DNA of 9,333 bases from Ruminococcus flavefaciens (GTDB lineage: Bacteria > Bacillota > Clostridia > Oscillospirales > Ruminococcaceae): contig CADBAC010000026.1 of assembly GCA_902792495.1 (NCBI GenBank), positions 1 to 9,333 on the forward strand, written 5' to 3'. A program made the translations under genes and the position numbers. Below, piece by piece: positions 5,997 to 9,333 of the stretch; position 1 is the first letter of the stretch, and the number at the start of each line of letters is the position of its first letter. The notes under the pieces were generated by a model. That model was not told where the DNA came from and made no database searches. It worked only from the letters and a program-made list of their open reading frames with translations.

Positions 5997-8354
5997 ATGG
6001 ATCAGAAAAGACCACGTGGACGTGAAAAAGACGTCACTTCAGGCGGCAGCGGCGCTCACAGAAGAGGCGACGGCCTCGGTACAGGACCTGTCGGCTCAGG
6101 CAGCTATTCAGGCCAGAGTTCCGGCGGAGGCGGCGGTGCAAAACGTGCTGCTGTAGGCGGTGGCGGCGGACTTGCCATTATCATATTCATCGTCATGATG
6201 CTCCTCAAAGGCGGCGGAGGCGGTGCAGGAGATCTCCTCGGCTCTGTTACCCAGAACTCAGGTTCATCAGGCAGTGGTTCAGTTCCATCGGGCTTCGGTT
6301 TCAGTACACAGGATACAGCTTCATCAGGTGCTTTCACAGGCGATACAAACTTTGATACATCAGTTGCAAGCGGCTCAAGAGAAAAGAGGACCGTTATCAA
6401 GGGCAACAATCAGGATCAGATCACTCTCATGATCTATATGTGCGGTACTGACCTTGAATCCAAGTACGGCATGGCTTCTTCCGATATGGAGGAGATCCGT
6501 GCTGCTTCATACGGCGAGAACATCAATGTTATCGTTTATACAGGCGGATGCAAAGGCTGGAAAAACAGCGGTATCAGTTCTTCCGTAAACCAGATCTACC
6601 AGATCAAGGGCGGCAAGATCTACAGACTCGTTGACAACGACGGTACAGCTGCTATGACTGATCCGGACAACCTTTCCAACTTCATCAAATTCTGTGCAAA
6701 GAACTTCCCTGCTAACAGAAACGACCTCATTCTCTGGGATCACGGCGGCGGATCTGTAAGCGGTTACGGTTACGACGAAAAGAACGCCAAGAAGGGCTCT
6801 ATGGACCTTGCAGGTATCAATAAGGCTCTCAAGAACGGCGGCGTAAAGTTCGACTTCATCGGCTTCGATGCCTGCCTTATGGCTACAGCTGAGACAGCCC
6901 TCATGCTGAATGAACACGCTGACTACCTCATCGCTTCAGAGGAAACTGAGCCGGGTATAGGCTGGTACTACTCAAAATGGCTCACAAAGCTGGGCGAGAA
7001 TACATCTGCTCCTACTCTGGAGATCGGTAAGAATATCGTTGATGACTTTGTTTCTGAGTGCGCTGTTAAGTGCAGAGGTCAGAAGACTACACTCTCTGTT
7101 ATCGACCTTGCTGAATTTGCCAATACCGTTCCTTCAAAGCTTTCGGCTTTCGCCAAGTCAGTAAGCTCAAAGATAAGCAACAACGAATACAAGGAAGTTT
7201 CAGACGCAAGATATGCTACCCGTGAATTTGCTGAAAGTTCAAGGATAGATCAGGTTGACCTTGCAAATCTTGCCGAAAACGTAGGCACACCCGAAGGCAA
7301 GGAGCTTTCAAAGGCTCTCCAGGCTGCTGTAAAGTACAACCGTACCTCCACAAATATGACCAACGCTTACGGTGTTTCGATCTACTTCCCATATCAGCGT
7401 ACTTCATACGTTGACACTGCTTGCAGCATCAACAATCAGATCGGTCTCGGATCGGAGTACAGCCAGTGCATCCGTCAGTTCGCAAGTCTCGAAACAAGCG
7501 GACAGATCGCAGCAGGCGGTACAGGTTCCGCTCTCGGCTCACTCTTCGATCTTGGCGGTTCATCGGGTTCATCAGGAAGCGCAGTTGATATCGGCTCACT
7601 TCTCGGTGCTTTCCTCGGCGGCGGCACATCAGGCAGAAGCATTGCAGGTCTTGATGATTCAAATACCGACTTCATGCAGGATACCGATGTTGACAGTGCT
7701 TCGGAATACCTTGCTTCCTACTACTTCGATGTAAACAATCTCGCATGGGAAGAGCAGAACGGTACTTACACCATGTCTCTCCCCGAGTCACAGTGGGAAC
7801 TGGTCCACAAGCTTGACCTGAATATGTTCTACGACGACGGCTCAGGCTATATCGACCTCGGCCTTGATAATATCTACTCCTTCGACGATGACGGAAAACT
7901 CATTGCCGATACCGAAAAGAACTGGTTATCAATCGACGGCAATGTAGTTGCTTACTATCACACAGACACTATCGAAAACGGCGATGATTACTCCATCAGA
8001 GGCTATGTTCCCGCAATGCTCAACGGCGACAGAGTAAACCTCATGATCGTATTCGATAACGACAATCCAAAGGGCTACATCGCAGGCGCTACAACAGATT
8101 ATGTCGGCGGTGAGACCGAAACAGTCGCAAAGAGCATGACCGAACTCAAGGACGGCGACAAGCTCGACTTCATCTGCGATTACTACGACTACGATATGAA
8201 CTATCAGGACAGCTACTTCATCGGCGATCCTGTAACATATCACGACGGCATGAAGATAAGCAATACCGATGTCGGAAGCGGCAAGGCTTACATGATGTAC
8301 AAGTTCACTGATATCTATAATCAGGAATACTGGACACCTGCTATCGTTAAATAA
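5997..8354 (+). CDS. Membrane-anchored clostripain-family (C11) cysteine protease
   Basis: This 785-residue protein has a basic, Gly-rich N-terminal tail (1-57) and one hydrophobic segment (about 58-70, LAIIIFIVMMLL). Positive residues before it imply that the N-terminus stays inside and the rest is outside. The C11 peptidase domain spans about 140-500. It opens with ITLMIYMCGTDLES, carries the catalytic His249 in LILWDHGGG and the nucleophile Cys293 in GFDACLMA, followed by SEETEPGIGWYY, which shapes the substrate pocket. C11 enzymes cut after Arg or Lys and often self-process. A Gly/Ser-rich linker (about 501-548, with Arg547) leads to a 220-residue acidic, aromatic C-terminal domain (565-785) that I do not recognise. 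Start: ATG 5997 with CGGAGG 5 nt upstream. It stands alone, with its own promoter and terminators, divergent from the B12 operon. Target proteins are unknown. Confidence 0.9.
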   Translation: MDQKRPRGREKDVTSGGSGAHRRGDGLGTGPVGSGSYSGQSSGGGGGAKRAAVGGGGGLAIIIFIVMMLLKGGGGGAGDLLGSVTQNSGSSGSGSVPSGFGFSTQDTASSGAFTGDTNFDTSVASGSREKRTVIKGNNQDQITLMIYMCGTDLESKYGMASSDMEEIRAASYGENINVIVYTGGCKGWKNSGISSSVNQIYQIKGGKIYRLVDNDGTAAMTDPDNLSNFIKFCAKNFPANRNDLILWDHGGGSVSGYGYDEKNAKKGSMDLAGINKALKNGGVKFDFIGFDACLMATAETALMLNEHADYLIASEETEPGIGWYYSKWLTKLGENTSAPTLEIGKNIVDDFVSECAVKCRGQKTTLSVIDLAEFANTVPSKLSAFAKSVSSKISNNEYKEVSDARYATREFAESSRIDQVDLANLAENVGTPEGKELSKALQAAVKYNRTSTNMTNAYGVSIYFPYQRTSYVDTACSINNQIGLGSEYSQCIRQFASLETSGQIAAGGTGSALGSLFDLGGSSGSSGSAVDIGSLLGAFLGGGTSGRSIAGLDDSNTDFMQDTDVDSASEYLASYYFDVNNLAWEEQNGTYTMSLPESQWELVHKLDLNMFYDDGSGYIDLGLDNIYSFDDDGKLIADTEKNWLSIDGNVVAYYHTDTIENGDDYSIRGYVPAMLNGDRVNLMIVFDNDNPKGYIAGATTDYVGGETETVAKSMTELKDGDKLDFICDYYDYDMNYQDSYFIGDPVTYHDGMKISNTDVGSGKAYMMYKFTDIYNQEYWTPAIVK

Positions 8355-8361
8355 AAACTCA

Positions 8362-8406
8362 AGCCATAGTGCTTCGTTAACAGCGAAACACTATGGCTGT
8401 TTTATT
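8362..8406 (+). terminator. Intrinsic terminator after the C11 protease gene
   Basis: AGCCATAGTG (8362-8371) pairs with CACTATGGCT (8389-8398), 10 bp. An inner TTCG/CGAA extension lies beyond a C-A mismatch, and the stem is followed by GTTTTATT. It begins 7 nt after the stop codon at 8354. Confidence 0.8.
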
Positions 8407-8417
8407 GCCGCAAACAG

Positions 8418-8456
8418 AAAAGCCATAGCATCACATCAGCGGTGCTATGGCTTTTT
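8418..8456. terminator. Bidirectional terminator between convergent genes
   Basis: AAAAGCCATAGCA (8418-8430) pairs with TGCTATGGCTTTT (8443-8455), a 13-bp perfect stem with a 12-nt loop. T-runs lie on both strands at the ends, so it can stop transcription from the protease gene and from the sortase gene, whose stop codon is at 8490. Its core AGCCATAG/CTATGGCT is shared with the hairpin just upstream. Confidence 0.8.
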
Positions 8457-8489
8457 ACGTCTTATTGTTCTTTCTGTATTTTTAATTTA

Positions 8490-9026
8490 TCATGAACCTT
8501 CTTTTGTTTCCAGGAGACCGACTACCACCAATCTCTGCGAACCGTCATCAGTGCAGGTTATCAGCGTTATCCTGTCATCTCCGAAATCGTCGAGCACTCC
8601 CGTTTCACTTGGGTCAACGATAAAGAAATCCGATACTTTATAAGCGGCGGTATTCTTATCCTTGTCATAAAGAAGTATCTCCATTCCCTTTTCAACTTTT
8701 TTCAGCGAGTTGAAATACTCCTTGTATATGACACTGCTGTGGGCGGCGATACAGAAATTTCCCTTTCCGAATCCTCCTGTACCTGTGAAATGTCCTGCTC
8801 CTTCTGCGAGGACGGATTGTTCCGTCCCCTCAAGCACAGGAGCTTTTATGCCGAGTTCGGCAATTTCCACTACCATATTCTCTTTCATCAGCTTATGCTT
8901 GTGTACTTCACGGCATATCTTTCTGATACCGAGGAAAGAGAAGATACCGAATCCCACTGTAAGAGCAAGTACACCTGCCGCAAAGCAAAGTATCTGCTTC
9001 TTTGAAAGTTTCTTTTTATCAGTCAT
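8490..9026 (-). CDS. Small membrane-anchored sortase
   Basis: This 178-residue protein is a sortase transpeptidase, which cuts LPXTG-type signals and links the protein to the cell wall. A basic N-terminus (KKKLSKK) precedes one membrane helix (about 12-34). The catalytic domain holds the three expected residues: His96 (CIAAHSS), Cys158 (ITLITCTDDG) and Arg165 (SQRLVVVG). It is short for a sortase, and the Cys-to-Arg spacing is only seven residues, with no long beta7/beta8 loop insert. Class A, D and E proteins share this general layout, and I cannot assign a class. The ATG at 9026 overlaps the stop of the upstream LPQTG protein gene by 8 nt (ATGACTGA), with AAGG just before it, so the two are probably translationally coupled. 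That makes the LPQTG protein the likely substrate. Confidence 0.9.
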   Translation of the reverse strand: MTDKKKLSKKQILCFAAGVLALTVGFGIFSFLGIRKICREVHKHKLMKENMVVEIAELGIKAPVLEGTEQSVLAEGAGHFTGTGGFGKGNFCIAAHSSVIYKEYFNSLKKVEKGMEILLYDKDKNTAAYKVSDFFIVDPSETGVLDDFGDDRITLITCTDDGSQRLVVVGLLETKEGS

Positions 9027-9333
9027 TTTCCTTCTTGCGGATCACACCTGAACCGTATACAGCAGCAGCACCTGCGAGCATGAGCATTACAGCACCAACT
9101 GCTGCGCCTGCTGTACCGAGTGAATTGATACCTGTCTGTGGGAGTTCAACTGCCTCGCCGTTAGCGTCAGTGCCCTTGCCTGTTTCAGGATCAATTGTGT
9201 ACTTATCGATCATCTTGCCGTCTGCGTCCTTGAGTTCAACAGTAACAGAACCGTCCTTGTTCTCGGATAATTCAGAAGAAGCAGCCTTCTTGCCTGTCTT
9301 TACAAAGTAGTCCTTTTCGACCATCTTTGCGAT
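9019..9333 (-). CDS. C-terminal part of an LPQTG cell-wall-anchored protein (partial)
   Basis: The gene enters from the right edge, with 104 codons visible; the start is outside the window. The C-terminus is a complete sorting signal: LPQTG (codons at 9130-9144), then a hydrophobic Ala/Gly-rich helix (AGAAVGAVMLMLAGAAAVYG) and a charged tail (RKKEND). Upstream of it is a short segment with DGSVTVELKDADGKMIDKYTIDPETGKG, which looks like a beta-hairpin module or repeat unit near the wall. The function of the protein cannot be told from this end. The gene overlaps the sortase gene by 8 nt, so this protein is probably the dedicated substrate of that enzyme. An internal Met at 9324 is not the true start, because the frame is open to the edge. 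Confidence 0.88.
   Translation of the reverse strand: MAKMVEKDYFVKTGKKAASSELSENKDGSVTVELKDADGKMIDKYTIDPETGKGTDANGEAVELPQTGINSLGTAGAAVGAVMLMLAGAAAVYGSGVIRKKEND

Noticed and set aside
6010..6260. Repeated GGCGGC/GGTGGC tracts as a possible DNA repeat array
   Set aside because: These are glycine codons of a low-complexity tail, with no regular unit or spacer, so they are neither a CRISPR nor a satellite array.
6223..6432. Short plus-strand frames within the protease gene (also 7372-7734)
   Set aside because: They are out-of-frame readings of Gly/Ser-rich linker codons in a gene with clear catalytic motifs in another frame.
1..9333. tRNA, rRNA, insertion sequence, phage or CRISPR elements
   Set aside because: No tRNA-like fold, transposase, integrase, terminal repeats or spaced direct repeats were seen on either strand.

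Overview
The window looks like chromosomal DNA of an anaerobic, low-to-mid GC Firmicute of the Ruminococcus/Oscillospiraceae type. This is an inference from several features together: lipoproteins with Thr/Glu-rich linkers, a cobalamin riboswitch ahead of a B12-type ABC transporter, a membrane-anchored clostripain-family (C11) protease, and an LPXTG protein overlapping its sortase. No rRNA or other phylogenetic marker is present, so genus is not proven.

Left block (1-5775, all minus strand). A promoter (-35 at 5770-5775, -10 at 5748-5753) fires into a canonical cobalamin riboswitch (aptamer 5553-5723). A long stem-loop (5445-5503) and an intrinsic terminator (5412-5445) follow. The operon behind it runs, in order of transcription: an exported CbiK-family cobaltochelatase lipoprotein (4310-5365); a lipoprotein with two tandem copies of a beta-rich, NEAT-like domain (3319-4257); a BtuF/FecB-type substrate-binding lipoprotein (2201-3331); a BtuC/FecCD permease (1178-2200); an ABC ATPase with an extra C-terminal domain (64-1185); and the first 19 codons of what looks like an EamA/DMT membrane protein (1-59). 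From cbiK's successor onwards, genes abut or overlap, so one transcript with translational coupling is likely. Together the products look like a B12-repressed surface system that handles a tetrapyrrole or cobalt outside the membrane and then imports it.

Middle block (5776-8354, plus strand). An AT-rich divergent intergenic region carries a good sigma-A promoter (TTGACA-17-TAAAAT, 5903-5931). It drives a 785-residue C11 cysteine protease with a cytoplasmic Gly-rich tail, one membrane anchor, an extracytoplasmic catalytic domain (His249, Cys293) and a C-terminal domain of unknown role. Two related terminator hairpins (8362-8406 and 8418-8456) separate it from the convergent block.

Right block (8490-9333, minus strand). 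A small membrane-anchored sortase overlaps by 8 nt the end of a gene for an LPQTG cell-wall-anchored protein, of which only the C-terminal 104 codons are in the window.

The most interesting signal is the riboswitch-controlled operon. It combines a chelatase placed outside the cell, a duplicated NEAT-like lipoprotein and a B12-type importer. This suggests extracytoplasmic metal insertion into, or removal from, a corrinoid, porphyrin or precursor before uptake. The parts are recognisable families; the combined function is inference.
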